A stretch of DNA of 64,000 nucleotides, taken from NCBI GenBank assembly GCA_020723105.1, contig DYJL01000012.1, positions 1-64,000 on the forward strand, read 5' to 3'. The translations under genes were made by a program, and so were the position numbers. Positions within the stretch are counted from its first letter, which is position 1. Each line of letters starts with the position of its first letter. This document shows positions 1 through 8,109 of this stretch, piece by piece. The notes below the pieces were generated by a model. That model saw nothing but the letters and a program-made list of their open reading frames with translations. It was not told where the DNA came from and made no database searches. The stretch is from Nitrospira japonica (GTDB lineage: Bacteria; Nitrospirota; Thermodesulfovibrionia; UBA6902).

Positions 1-167
1 TCAACGATTTGTTTTTACTTCTACCTACGGTAACATTTTTTATGAGTCAATTCGCAGGCCAAATATGATTTGATTTTATTTTATTTTTTCGATAAAATAA
101 TTATCCTTTTTTCAGCTAAAAAGACAGCTGTAATAAATTCGCAAAATCATAAACAGGCTGGGATGTT
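1..167. other. AT-rich leader before the formate dehydrogenase operon
   Basis: There is no open reading frame with coding character here. The stretch is AT-rich and ends at the NuoE-like start codon, so it presumably holds the operon promoter, but I cannot single out one convincing -35/-10 pair. Confidence 0.4.
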
Positions 168-632
168 ATGATAGAGAAAAAATGTGAACAGATTCTCGAT
201 AAGTATTACTCCGAAAAAGGCAGTGTAATATCCATCCTTCAGGATGTCCAGGAAGCCTTTGGATATATCCCGGAAGACACAGTTTTCTGGTTTTCTGAAA
301 AGCTTAATATTCCCGCAAGTAATTTCTTTGGTGTGGCAACTTTCTATGCTCAGTTTTATTTAAAGCCACGCGGTAAAAATATTATAACGGCCTGCTGCGG
401 TACAGCGTGTCATGTAAAAGGAGCTGAGCCGATGATTAACCGTATCAGGGCTGATTTGGCAATTGCCGAAGGCGAAGACACTACTCATGACGGTCAGTTT
501 ACAATTGAAAAGCTGGCCTGTGTAGGCGCCTGCAGTATTGCGCCGGTTCTCATAGTAAACAAAAAAGTTTATGGCAACATGTCTCCTGACAAGGCATCGA
601 AGACTTTGAAGGAATTTGAGAAGAATAAATAA
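168..632 (+). CDS. NuoE-like [2Fe-2S] subunit of NAD-dependent formate dehydrogenase
   Basis: This is a 154-residue thioredoxin-like ferredoxin of the NuoE/HydC/FdsG family. Four Cys ligands are visible, as CGTAC near residue 77 and CVGAC near residue 118, and the family helical N-terminus with FYAQF precedes them. It passes electrons between a [2Fe-2S] centre and the flavin subunit. The next gene is a NuoF-like protein, and a selenocysteine formate dehydrogenase lies 2.4 kb downstream on the same strand with no other Nuo genes. The complex is therefore best read as a soluble NAD-linked formate dehydrogenase (FdsABG/HydABC-like) and not complex I. Length is normal for the family. Confidence 0.9.
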   Translation: MIEKKCEQILDKYYSEKGSVISILQDVQEAFGYIPEDTVFWFSEKLNIPASNFFGVATFYAQFYLKPRGKNIITACCGTACHVKGAEPMINRIRADLAIAEGEDTTHDGQFTIEKLACVGACSIAPVLIVNKKVYGNMSPDKASKTLKEFEKNK

Positions 633-643
633 GGCTACGCACA

Positions 644-2467
644 ATGGCAGAAAAGAAAAAGACTACTAAAACCGATAAAAAACCGAAGGCCGAGATGATG
701 GATCCAAAAGACCTCACTATCCGTGTATGCGTAGGCACCGGTGGACTTGCAGCAGGCAGCAGCGAGGTGATAAACACCTTTTATAAAGAACTCGATACTC
801 AGGGACTTAAGGCGCATATTGAGAAAAAATGCGTGAACAAAACAGGCTGCCGGGGTTTTTGCGCAAAAGATGTTCTTGTAGATGTAATCATTGACGGCAA
901 TCTGTCAACCTACCAGTTTATAAAGCCGGAGATGGTCAGCCGCATTGTAACCGAGCATATCACAAACGGCACCCCTGTAAAGGAATGGCTGGTTGGTCCT
1001 GACTATCATGTTTTCCATGACAAGCAGACCAAGATTCTTCTGAAGCAGTGTGGACAGATTGACCCTGAGGATATCGAAGCATATATTGGTATCGGAGGGT
1101 ATGAAGGAGCCAGAAAGGCCCTCTCCCTGAAGCCTTTTGAGGTGATCGAAGAGGTAAAGGCCTCAGGCCTTCGCGGAAGGGGCGGAGCCGGATTTCTGAC
1201 AGGGCTAAAATGGGAGTTCTGTAGATTGTCAAAAGGCGATCCTAAATACATTATTTGTAATGCTGATGAGGGAGATCCCGGAGCTTTTATGGATCGGGCC
1301 ATTATTGAGGGCAATCCGCACTCAGTTATTGAGGGAATGATCATAGGCGCATTAGCCATAGGTTGTGAGACCGGATATGTATATATTCGGGCGGAATATC
1401 CCCTTGCGGTTGAAAGACTGCGCATGGCGCTTGAGCAGGCGCGTGAGAAAAATTTCCTTGGAAAAAATATTTTTGGCAGTTCGATTAATTTTGATATTGG
1501 GATCAAGCTTGGAGCAGGCGCATTTGTTTGCGGTGAGAGTACAGCGCTTATGCGATCTATTGAAGGTAAGCGAGGCATGCCGCGGCCGACCCCGCCGCGC
1601 TCGGTTAATAAAGGATTGTGGAACAAACCCACAGCGCTGAACAATGTTGAGACGTTTGCAAATATCCCCATGATCATTACCAATGGCGCAGCCTGGTATG
1701 CTTCATACGGAAATGAAAACAACAAGGGCACAAAGGTGTTTGCACTTACCGGCAAAGTAAAAAATACGGGACTCATCGAGGTCCCGCTCGGTATATCACT
1801 GAAAGAGATCATCTATGACATCGGCGGAGGAGTTGAAAAGAACCGTAAACTGAAAGCGGTCCAGACCGGTGGCCCTTCAGGTGGATGTATCCCGGCATCC
1901 CATATAGACATGCCAGTTGATTTCGATTCATTGACAAAAATAGGATCAATGATGGGTTCAGGCGGCATGGTTGTTCTTGATGATTCAACCTGCGTAGTAG
2001 ATATGGCAAAGTTCTTTCTTACTTTTACGGAAGATGAATCATGCGGTAAATGCCCGCCTTGCAGGATCGGCACAAAAAGGATGCTTGAAATACTGACCCG
2101 AATAACAGAAGGCAAAGGGAAAGAGGGAGATATGGAGCTGCTTGTTGAGCTTGGTATTGATATCGCGCAGTCATCCCTCTGCGGACTTGGACAAGCAGCT
2201 CCGAATCCGGTGCTTTCCACAATAAAATATTTTTATGAAGAATACGATGCACATATCAGGGATGGCATATGTCCTGCCAATGTTTGTAAAGCACTGCGCC
2301 AATATGTGGTAAGTGTAGAGCTATGCAAGATGTGCGGCAAGTGTTTCAGGGTATGCCCTGCCGGCGCTATTAGCTGGCAGCCCAAGAAGAAAGCTGCAAT
2401 TGATAAAGTAAAATGCATAAAATGCGGTGCATGCTTTGAGGCATGTCCGTTTAACTCAATCATGTAA
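644..2467 (+). CDS. NuoF-like NADH/FMN subunit with extra ferredoxin domains
   Basis: This 607-residue flavoprotein accepts or donates hydride at NAD(H). The N-terminus (about residues 25-125) is a thioredoxin-like [2Fe-2S] domain. It is followed by the FMN/NADH-binding core with GRGGAGFLTG near 177 and GAGAFVCGE near 290, then the SCGKCPPCRIGT [4Fe-4S] motif. The C-terminus carries two more [4Fe-4S] motifs (CKMCGKCFRVCP and CIKCGACFEACP). This long architecture matches HydB/FdsB-type subunits of NAD-linked hydrogenases and formate dehydrogenases, not the short NuoF of complex I. It starts 11 bp after the NuoE-like gene, so the pair is cotranscribed. Whether the complex bifurcates electrons cannot be told from this sequence. 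Confidence 0.9.
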   Translation: MAEKKKTTKTDKKPKAEMMDPKDLTIRVCVGTGGLAAGSSEVINTFYKELDTQGLKAHIEKKCVNKTGCRGFCAKDVLVDVIIDGNLSTYQFIKPEMVSRIVTEHITNGTPVKEWLVGPDYHVFHDKQTKILLKQCGQIDPEDIEAYIGIGGYEGARKALSLKPFEVIEEVKASGLRGRGGAGFLTGLKWEFCRLSKGDPKYIICNADEGDPGAFMDRAIIEGNPHSVIEGMIIGALAIGCETGYVYIRAEYPLAVERLRMALEQAREKNFLGKNIFGSSINFDIGIKLGAGAFVCGESTALMRSIEGKRGMPRPTPPRSVNKGLWNKPTALNNVETFANIPMIITNGAAWYASYGNENNKGTKVFALTGKVKNTGLIEVPLGISLKEIIYDIGGGVEKNRKLKAVQTGGPSGGCIPASHIDMPVDFDSLTKIGSMMGSGGMVVLDDSTCVVDMAKFFLTFTEDESCGKCPPCRIGTKRMLEILTRITEGKGKEGDMELLVELGIDIAQSSLCGLGQAAPNPVLSTIKYFYEEYDAHIRDGICPANVCKALRQYVVSVELCKMCGKCFRVCPAGAISWQPKKKAAIDKVKCIKCGACFEACPFNSIM

Positions 2468-2482
2468 CTGTTGTCTGTTTTG

Positions 2483-2571
2483 TCATTCCCGCGAAGGCGG
2501 GAATCCATTTATATGGAATTGGATTCCGGCTTATCGATTCGCCGAAGCGAAAAGACTGCCGGAATGACGGA
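2483..2571. repeat. Palindromic GTCATTCCCGCG-type repeat
   Basis: The sequence opens with GTCATTCCCGCGAAGGCGGG and closes with an inverted GGAATGAC, with an internal imperfect GATTCGCCGAAGCG hairpin. It is the same family as the copy inside hisH (22935-23001) and the diverged one near 52383-52442. It lies between the NuoF-like gene and the cyclic-nucleotide-domain gene and probably forms a hairpin in the operon mRNA. Confidence 0.75.
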
Positions 2572-2587
2572 GAAGATGGAGGGTAGT

Positions 2588-3049
2588 ATGGTCAGCACAA
2601 GGCGTTTAAAAGAAATAATATTATTTAAGGATCTTACACAGGAAGAGCTTGAAAAGATTTCAACCATACTGAAGGAGGCGTTCTATTCAAAAGGAGCTGT
2701 AATCTGGGAAGAAAACAGCCAGGAACAGGGGCTGCAGATTATTGATTACGGCAGGGTAAGAGTTACCAGAAGGACCAAAGAGAATGCAAAGCAGACGTTT
2801 GCTGTATTGAAACAGAACGGCTTTTTCGGTGAACTTTCCCTTCTTGACGGGCGGTCCCACTCTGCTGCTGTAGAAGCTGTAGAAGATACAAAGGTCCTGA
2901 TTCTCCAGAGAGCTGATATGGAAAAACTCCTGCAAGAGTCTCCGCACACAGCATATAAGATTGTCCGTGAGATGACCATTGCTATCTGCGAGATACTGCG
3001 GGATATGAACAATAAATATATGAATCTTGCTGATTATATTTGGGAGTGA
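2588..3049 (+). CDS. Cyclic-nucleotide-binding-domain protein without DNA-binding domain
   Basis: This 153-residue protein has the cNMP-binding (CAP_ED) beta-roll, including GFFGELSLLDGRSHSAAVEA at the phosphate-binding cassette position. It ends in an alpha-helical tail (EMTIAICEILRDMNNKY) with no helix-turn-helix. I chose the ATG at 2588 because GGAGGG lies just upstream; the longer in-frame extension to 2471 is translated repeat DNA. It sits between the NuoF-like and FdhA genes, ending 3 bp before the latter. It is therefore likely to be a regulatory or assembly factor for the formate dehydrogenase complex acting by protein contact, though this is inference. Ligand unknown. Confidence 0.75.
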   Translation: MVSTRRLKEIILFKDLTQEELEKISTILKEAFYSKGAVIWEENSQEQGLQIIDYGRVRVTRRTKENAKQTFAVLKQNGFFGELSLLDGRSHSAAVEAVEDTKVLILQRADMEKLLQESPHTAYKIVREMTIAICEILRDMNNKYMNLADYIWE

Positions 3050-3052
3050 ACA

Positions 3053-5743
3053 TTGTCAGAAGATAAATTAAAAATAACAATTAACGGGATTGAGACCCGG
3101 TGTGAAAGAGGAACGACTATTCTTACTGCTGCAAGGCTGGCAGGAGTGAAGATTCCAACTCTCTGCCATGATGACAGGCTGGAACCCTATGGCGGCTGCC
3201 GCCTGTGCATCGTTCAGATTAAAGGTGTGAACAGGCCCCTGCCTGCGTGTACCACCCCTGTTTCGAACAACATGATAATTACTACAGAAAACGAAACACT
3301 GACCAGAATGCGAAAAAATGTTCTGGAACTCCTGCTGTCCAACCATCCTAATGACTGCATGAGATGCGAAAAGACCGGCGAATGCGAGCTGCAGGATCTG
3401 GCATATAAATACGATGTGGACGGGAAACGTTTTGAGGGTGAGATGTGGAACCTGCCAATCCGTGAGGACAACCCGTTTATCACATATGAGCCTAACAAAT
3501 GCATATTGTGCGGAAGGTGCGTGAGAATATGCAATGAAGTCGTAATGGCAGGCACTATTGACCTTGTTGGAAGGGGTTTCAATTCAATGCCTGACACGGC
3601 TTTCAGAAAACCGCGTACTCTGGAGAATTGCGAATTCTGCGGGCAGTGTGTGTCCACCTGTCCGACCGGAGCGCTGACCGACAGGAAGGGCAGAGGCAAA
3701 GGACGTTCATATGAAATGAAGAAGGTGAAGACTACCTGTTCGTACTGCGGCACAGGATGCAACTTCTATTTAAATGTCAGAAACAATAAAGTTATAAAAG
3801 TGACCTCAGCTTATGATGCGCCTGTTAATGAGGGAAACCTCTGCATAAAGGGGCGCTATGGTTATGACTTTATTCACAGCCCTGAAAGGATAACAACTCC
3901 TCTGATAAGAAAAGACGGCAGCTTCCACGAAGCCACCTGGGATGAGGCCCTTGGACTCATTGCAAATAAATTTAAAGAGCTGATTGACAAGTACGGACCT
4001 GAAAAGGTCGGAGCATTTTCCTCAGCGCGCTGCACAAATGAGGAAAACTATCTGCTTGCAAAGTGGGTCAGATGCGCAATCGGATCTAATAACGTGGACA
4101 ACTGCGCGCGTGTCTGACACGCCCCGACTGTTGCCGGTCTGGCAACAAGCCTGGGGGCGGGAGCCGCCACGAATTCATTGTCCCAGATGCCGGATATTGA
4201 CACGCTCTTTCTGTTCGGGTCCAACCCGACAGAAGCGCACCCCATAGTTTCCTTCTGGCTCAAAAAGGCATTGCGCAACGGCGCAAAGCTTATCGTAGGC
4301 GACCCCCGTAAGACCTGGATGGCAAGACGCGCCGACATCTGGCTCAACCTTAAGCCCGGCAGCAACATAGCCATGATGAACGGCCTTGTGAACGTGATAC
4401 TCCAGAACGGCTGGGAGAACAAGGAGTTTATCGCAAAAAGGACGGAGGGGTTCGAAGAGCTCAAGGCAAAAGTTAAGGAATACGACCTGGAGCGGGTTGA
4501 AAGGCTTACAGGTGTTTCAAAAGAAGATATAATCGAGGCCGCGCGCCTGTATTCTCACGCCAGCAAGGCGATGATAGTCTACGGGCTCGGAGTTACAGAG
4601 CATCAGACCGGCACTGAAAACGCTATGGCTATCGCCAACCTCGCGCTTGTCTGCGGACATCTAGGCAGGCCTTCAACGGGTATTATGGCGCTCAGGGGGC
4701 AGAATAACGTCCAGGGCGCTTCTGACCTCGGCCCATTGCCGGCAACGCTCCCCGGTTACCAGCCGGTTTCTGATGCGAAGCTGCGTGAAAAGTTTGAAAA
4801 GGCCTGGGGCATAAAGATAAGTCCCAAACCTGGACTTAAGTCCGTTGAGATGCTTGATGAATGCAGGAGGGGAAATTTCAAGGGACTGTTCATATTAGGA
4901 GAAGACCCGGCCCAGACAGACCCTGATCTCCACCATGTGTGGAAGGCGCTTGAGTCTGTTGAATTCCTTGTGGTACAGGACATCTTCCACACTGAGACAA
5001 CGCGTTTTGCCCACGTGATACTCCCCGGCGCGAGCTTCGCTGAAAAAGACGGCACGTTTACAAACGGCGAGCGCAGGGTACAGCGCGTGAGAAAGGCGAT
5101 AGAGCCTCTTTCCGGAATGGCGGAATGGGAGGTCATCTGCAAGATATCAACCTTGATGGGTTATCCTATGCATTATAATCATCCATCTGAAATAATGGAT
5201 GAGATCGCGAGCCTTGTGCCCATATACGGCGGCATCAGCTATGACCGTATTGAGGAAAAAGGGATTCAATGGCCCTGCCCGACAAAAGATCATCCTGGAA
5301 CGACAACCCTTTATACAGACTTGTTTTCAAGGCCGGGAGGACTGGCGAAGTTCATGGCATTGGATCACAAGGGACCTGGCGAGGTTACTGACAAGCAGTA
5401 TCCGTTTGTCCTTGTAACAGGAAGGATACGGGAACATTATAATAATGGTTCGATGTCGAGAAGGGTGTCAGGGATCATGGAGCTGATCGGGGAAGAATTG
5501 CTTGAGATCAGCTCGGAAGATGCCAAAAAACTCAAGATCAACAACGGCGATATGGTAAAAGTATCCTCGAGGCGGGGAGAAATAAAAGTGAAGGCAAAGG
5601 TCACAGACCGCTCCCAGCCCGGCAATGTGTTCCTCACATTCCACTATCAGGACGCTCTGACGAACCTGCTTACATCAGAACACAGAGACCCGATCACCGG
5701 CACGCCGGAATATAAATCCTGCGCCGTGAAGATAGAGAAGTAG
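3053..5743 (+). CDS. fdhA: Selenocysteine formate dehydrogenase, catalytic subunit (TGA read as Sec)
   Basis: This 896-residue molybdenum/tungsten bis-PGD enzyme oxidises formate to CO2 or runs the reverse. Residues 1-70 hold a plant-type [2Fe-2S] site (C38, C49, C52, C66). H98/C102/C105/C111 form a NuoG-like His-Cys cluster. Two [4Fe-4S] motifs follow (C150-C160 and C193-C203), then the catalytic-domain cluster C229/C232/C236/C264. The in-frame TGA at 4115-4117 is codon 355 in the context NCARV-Sec-HAPTVAG, the standard active-site Sec context of Sec formate dehydrogenases. Reading continues uninterrupted to 5743 through the molydopterin-binding C-terminal domain. A SECIS hairpin follows the TGA. 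The start is TTG with GGGAG upstream. It is the last gene of the formate dehydrogenase operon. Confidence 0.95.
4129..4147 (+). promoter_or_regulatory. Bacterial SECIS element of fdhA
   Basis: A perfect 7-bp stem TGTTGCC/GGCAACA encloses a GGTCT loop whose first base is 18 nt after the TGA. The apical GGTCT matches my recollection of the E. coli fdhF SECIS loop, and the spacing fits a SelB-binding hairpin inside the reading frame. Confidence 0.85.
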
Positions 5744-5785
5744 GACTTTCGCGTCATCCCTTTTATTTGAGATTTAAATAATAGT

Positions 5786-5810
5786 TGGACGAGGTGTAAT
5801 GCCTCGTCCA
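5786..5810. terminator. Hairpin after fdhA, possible terminator
   Basis: A perfect 9-bp stem TGGACGAGG/CCTCGTCCA with a 7-nt loop lies 43 bp after the fdhA stop. There is no clean T-run after it, so it is a candidate terminator or mRNA 3-prime stabiliser only. Confidence 0.45.
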
Positions 5811-5819
5811 TAACGCATC

Positions 5820-5849
5820 TTAACATTTTAAAGAAATTTGTCTTATAAT
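5820..5849 (+). promoter_or_regulatory. Promoter of the first ArsR-type gene
   Basis: TTAACA (5820-5825) and TATAAT (5844-5849) are separated by 18 bp. The predicted transcription start falls at about 5856, a base or two before the ATG at 5858. The mRNA would be essentially leaderless, which fits the absence of a ribosome-binding site. Confidence 0.55.
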
Positions 5850-5857
5850 AATGCAAG

Positions 5858-6190
5858 ATGAGCAAAAGGCTATACGAAATTCATGCAGACATATGTAAAA
5901 CATTGGGCAATGCCAGACGGATTGAAATTCTGAACATTCTTAATGACAGGGAATTAACCGTAAGCGAACTTATAGAAAGTATTGGAGCACCTGCTGCAAA
6001 TGTGTCGCAGCATCTGTCCGTGATGAGACAGAAAGGGATACTCACCGCCAGAAGAGAGGGGAACAATATTTATTATAAGGTTTCCAACGATAAGGTGATC
6101 AGGGCTTGCAATCTTATGAGGGAAGTACTGTTTGACCAGATCGAAGAAGGCAAAAAGATAGCCAGGAAGTTTTCGGCCAAAAGCAGGTAG
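5858..6190 (+). CDS. ArsR-family winged-helix regulator, first copy
   Basis: This 110-residue repressor-type protein has an ArsR winged helix: LGNARRIEILNILND, the recognition helix region SIGAPAANVSQHLSVMRQKGIL, and the wing ARREGNNIYYKV. It lacks the paired metal-binding Cys of ArsR/SmtB sensors (only two isolated Cys). It may therefore sense a sulfur or selenium species or another ligand. It lies between the Sec formate dehydrogenase and a second ArsR gene that heads the selenoprotein cassette. Which of these it controls is unknown. Confidence 0.85.
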   Translation: MSKRLYEIHADICKTLGNARRIEILNILNDRELTVSELIESIGAPAANVSQHLSVMRQKGILTARREGNNIYYKVSNDKVIRACNLMREVLFDQIEEGKKIARKFSAKSR

Positions 6191-6259
6191 TCGTTATAAC
6201 TGCAGACATTTGTTATGCCCCCTTATTTTCTCACGCGTAAAAATTATAATTAAAAAAGC

Positions 6260-6288
6260 TTGACAAGAATATTCGAATATTCTAAAAT
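6260..6288 (+). promoter_or_regulatory. Promoter with embedded palindromic operator
   Basis: TTGACA (6260-6265) and TAAAAT (6283-6288) are spaced by exactly 17 bp. All but the first base of that spacer is the perfect 16-bp palindrome GAATATTCGAATATTC (6267-6282). A protein bound there would block RNA polymerase. Further GAATA half-sites continue to 6304. The predicted start at about 6295 is next to the ATG at 6297, again near-leaderless. The most likely binder is the ArsR-type protein encoded immediately downstream. Confidence 0.75.
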
Positions 6289-6296
6289 GCGAATAT

Positions 6297-6638
6297 ATGA
6301 ATACTCTAATGAATCACGTCGAAACCTTAAAGCCCGTTTTTCATCCTGTGAGGATAGCCATACTTGAGGAGCTGGCTAAGGGAGTAAAGTGTGTCAGCGA
6401 GCTTGAGGAATTTCTTGCAATAAGCCAATCAAACGTCTCACAGCATCTTTCAGCCTTAAGGCTTGCCGGCATTATTGACTACTTCATAGACGGAAGGCTC
6501 AGATGTTATTTCTTGAAAAATCCCATGATCCCTGATCTGCTTGAGATACTCAAAAAAGAATACCCGGAAGAGCTGCCGGGTCCGGAATGCTGTCCGGTCA
6601 CAAAAAAAGGCACATATCACGGGGACAGGAAAAAATAA
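6297..6638 (+). CDS. ArsR-family regulator heading the selenoprotein/sulfur cassette
   Basis: This 113-residue ArsR-type winged-helix protein has FHPVRIAILEELAKG and SQSNVSQHLSALRLAGII. It carries C32 in the helix position (VKCVSEL) used by ArsR and by persulfide sensors of the SqrR/BigR type, and a C-terminal PECCPV motif. These Cys could sense arsenite, persulfide or selenide; the choice is inference. The gene follows a promoter whose spacer is a perfect palindrome, so autorepression is likely. It ends 20 bp before the YedE-type gene, which places it as the probable regulator of the whole 6.3-10.9 kb operon. No Shine-Dalgarno sequence precedes the ATG; a second ATG lies at 6309. Confidence 0.85.
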   Translation: MNTLMNHVETLKPVFHPVRIAILEELAKGVKCVSELEEFLAISQSNVSQHLSALRLAGIIDYFIDGRLRCYFLKNPMIPDLLEILKKEYPEELPGPECCPVTKKGTYHGDRKK

Positions 6639-6658
6639 ACAGGGAAGGAGACTATAGA

Positions 6659-7846
6659 ATGACGCTCCCCAAGTATTTTCATGAAAAACTGTACAAAAAC
6701 CTATTTGAAAAGACCTGGCCGCTCTGGCTTGGCGGCATTCTGATAGCATTTTTGAACATACTAATGTTTTTATTTCTAATGCCGCTTGGCGGAATATATC
6801 CGGCTATTGCAGATTGGGGTATATGGATATACAGGCTGGCAGGGTTGAAGATAACCCCGCCATGGGGAACTCTAACGCCGCCCCATCTTAGTATTATTAG
6901 TATTCTAAATTTCGGACTGATATTCGGCACATTAATCTCAGCCCTTCTTTCGCGACAATTTAAACTCAGAAAAGATTCAACAGCCGGTTACATCCAGGGT
7001 TTTGCCGGCGGCGCCATGATGGGTATCGGCAGTTTCCTTGTAGGCGCCTGCATCTTTGGAGGATTTTATTCATCAATCATGTCCTTATCCCTGAGCGGGT
7101 TATATATGATGATTGGGTTGCTCACAGGCGCTTTTTTAGGCGGAAAACTTATGATATGGCAGGCATTCAGAGAGGCAGAAAAGATGGAGTTCACGGAGCT
7201 CGTTGATCTGAAAACAGCTCCTGAAAAAAAGGTCAAACGAGTGATTAATTATCCGTTAACAGGTCTTTTTGTTACAATCATTTTGGTTATCACAGCCTCA
7301 GTTTATTTTCTCACCGGGAAAAATGTTTTTGGGGGGATATTGCTCTTTGGCGCAGCCTTCGGGATAGTCTTCCAGAGATCCTCTTTTTGTATATCTGCCG
7401 GTTTCAGGGAAGTCTTTACATCAAAGCATAATGAGCCGATGCGGATCCTCCTGCTTAGTCTTGCGATAGGGACTCTGGGATTTACCATTATAAAGGCAAA
7501 TGGTTTCAGACCTGCAGATATGTTCATCCTTCCGGCAGGCTTGCACAGTATTATTGGCGGGGCAATTTTTGGATTCGGCATGGTTATAACAGGCGGTTGA
7601 GCGGCAGGGATACTCTGGCGGTCCGCCGAGGGATATATAAGACACTGGTTTGCTATGCTTGGGGCCATGCTTGTAGCAGGCTTGTGGGTTCCTCTTTATG
7701 GAGAACAGGCAGGAAAAGGCTGGCTCTATGGGAAAACGGTATTTCTGCCTGAAAAACTCGGTTGGGGAGGTTCTTTAATTGGTGTGCTGGTAATACTTAT
7801 CGCTTTTTACATCTTTGTAACCTGGCTTGAATTAAAAAAGAAATAA
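6659..7846 (+). CDS. yedE: YedE/YeeE-type membrane transporter with selenocysteine (TGA read as Sec)
   Basis: This is a 395-residue polytopic inner-membrane protein of the YeeE/YedE (DUF395) family, which imports thiosulfate in YeeE and is linked to selenium metabolism in YedE. Two Gly-rich half-repeats are visible: GSFLVGACIFGG in the first half, and GMVITGG-Sec-AAGILWRSAEG in the second. The TGA at 7598-7600 is codon 314 and falls exactly where the family has the pore Cys of its GGC motif. Downstream reading continues in frame with two more hydrophobic segments to the stop at 7846. A SECIS hairpin lies 19 nt after the TGA. The start at 6659 follows GGGAAGGAG; the longer ORF from 6587 overlaps arsR. 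Read without recoding, the gene would look like two fragments. Confidence 0.9.
7613..7630 (+). promoter_or_regulatory. SECIS element of the YedE-type gene
   Basis: The hairpin is CTC, a bulged T, GGC, loop GGTCC, then GCC and GAG. It has the canonical bacterial layout: two short stems around one bulged U and a GGUC loop. The loop starts 19 nt after the TGA. Confidence 0.8.
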
Positions 7847-7858
7847 GGAGTTCTAAAC

Positions 7859-8092
7859 ATGGATAAACTTTATATGGTGGATATGAGGAATGGGACCTGA
7901 ATTCCTCCGGGAATTTTAATCTCCATGGTCATGGAGAAACTTGAGAAGTCAGAAAAAGGTACAACACTGAATATGCTTGTAGATTGTTCCTCTACCGGAG
8001 AGAAAATCTATGGTGTCTTGCAAGATGAAGGTTATGATGTAAAAATGGTGCGCATTAAAGAAAGTGAATGGGCTATAAAAGCGAAAAAATAA
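7859..8092 (+). CDS. TusA/SirA-like sulfur carrier with selenocysteine (TGA read as Sec)
   Basis: This 77-residue protein with the TusA/SirA/YedF beta-alpha-beta-alpha-beta pattern starts MDKLYMVDMRNGT-Sec-IPPG. The family active site is Cys-Pro-x-Pro, whose Cys carries persulfide. Here an in-frame TGA at 7898-7900 (codon 14) takes the Cys position and the motif reads Sec-I-P-P. A second Cys follows at VDCSSTG (residue 43). The gene begins 12 bp after yedE with AAGGAG upstream, as is usual for YedE-YedF pairs. Without Sec only a 13-residue peptide would be made, yet the rest is intact and well conserved in pattern. The Sec would carry selenide or a selenosulfide; this is inference. Confidence 0.88.
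7920..7937 (+). promoter_or_regulatory. SECIS element of the TusA-like gene
   Basis: A perfect 7-bp stem TCTCCAT/ATGGAGA holds a GGTC tetraloop that begins 26 nt after the TGA. A second, nearer hairpin (AATTCC/GGAATT, 7901-7916) lacks the GGTC loop. I take the GGTC one as the SECIS. Confidence 0.75.
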
Positions 8093-8109
8093 ATTTAAAG
8101 GAGGATAAA

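Noticed and set aside
168-2467. Respiratory complex I
   Set aside because: Only NuoE and NuoF homologues plus FdhA are present; no NuoA-D or NuoH-N genes adjoin.
4115-4117. fdhA broken into two genes by a stop
   Set aside because: The TGA is in the active-site Sec context and has a SECIS with GGTCT loop, so one gene is called.
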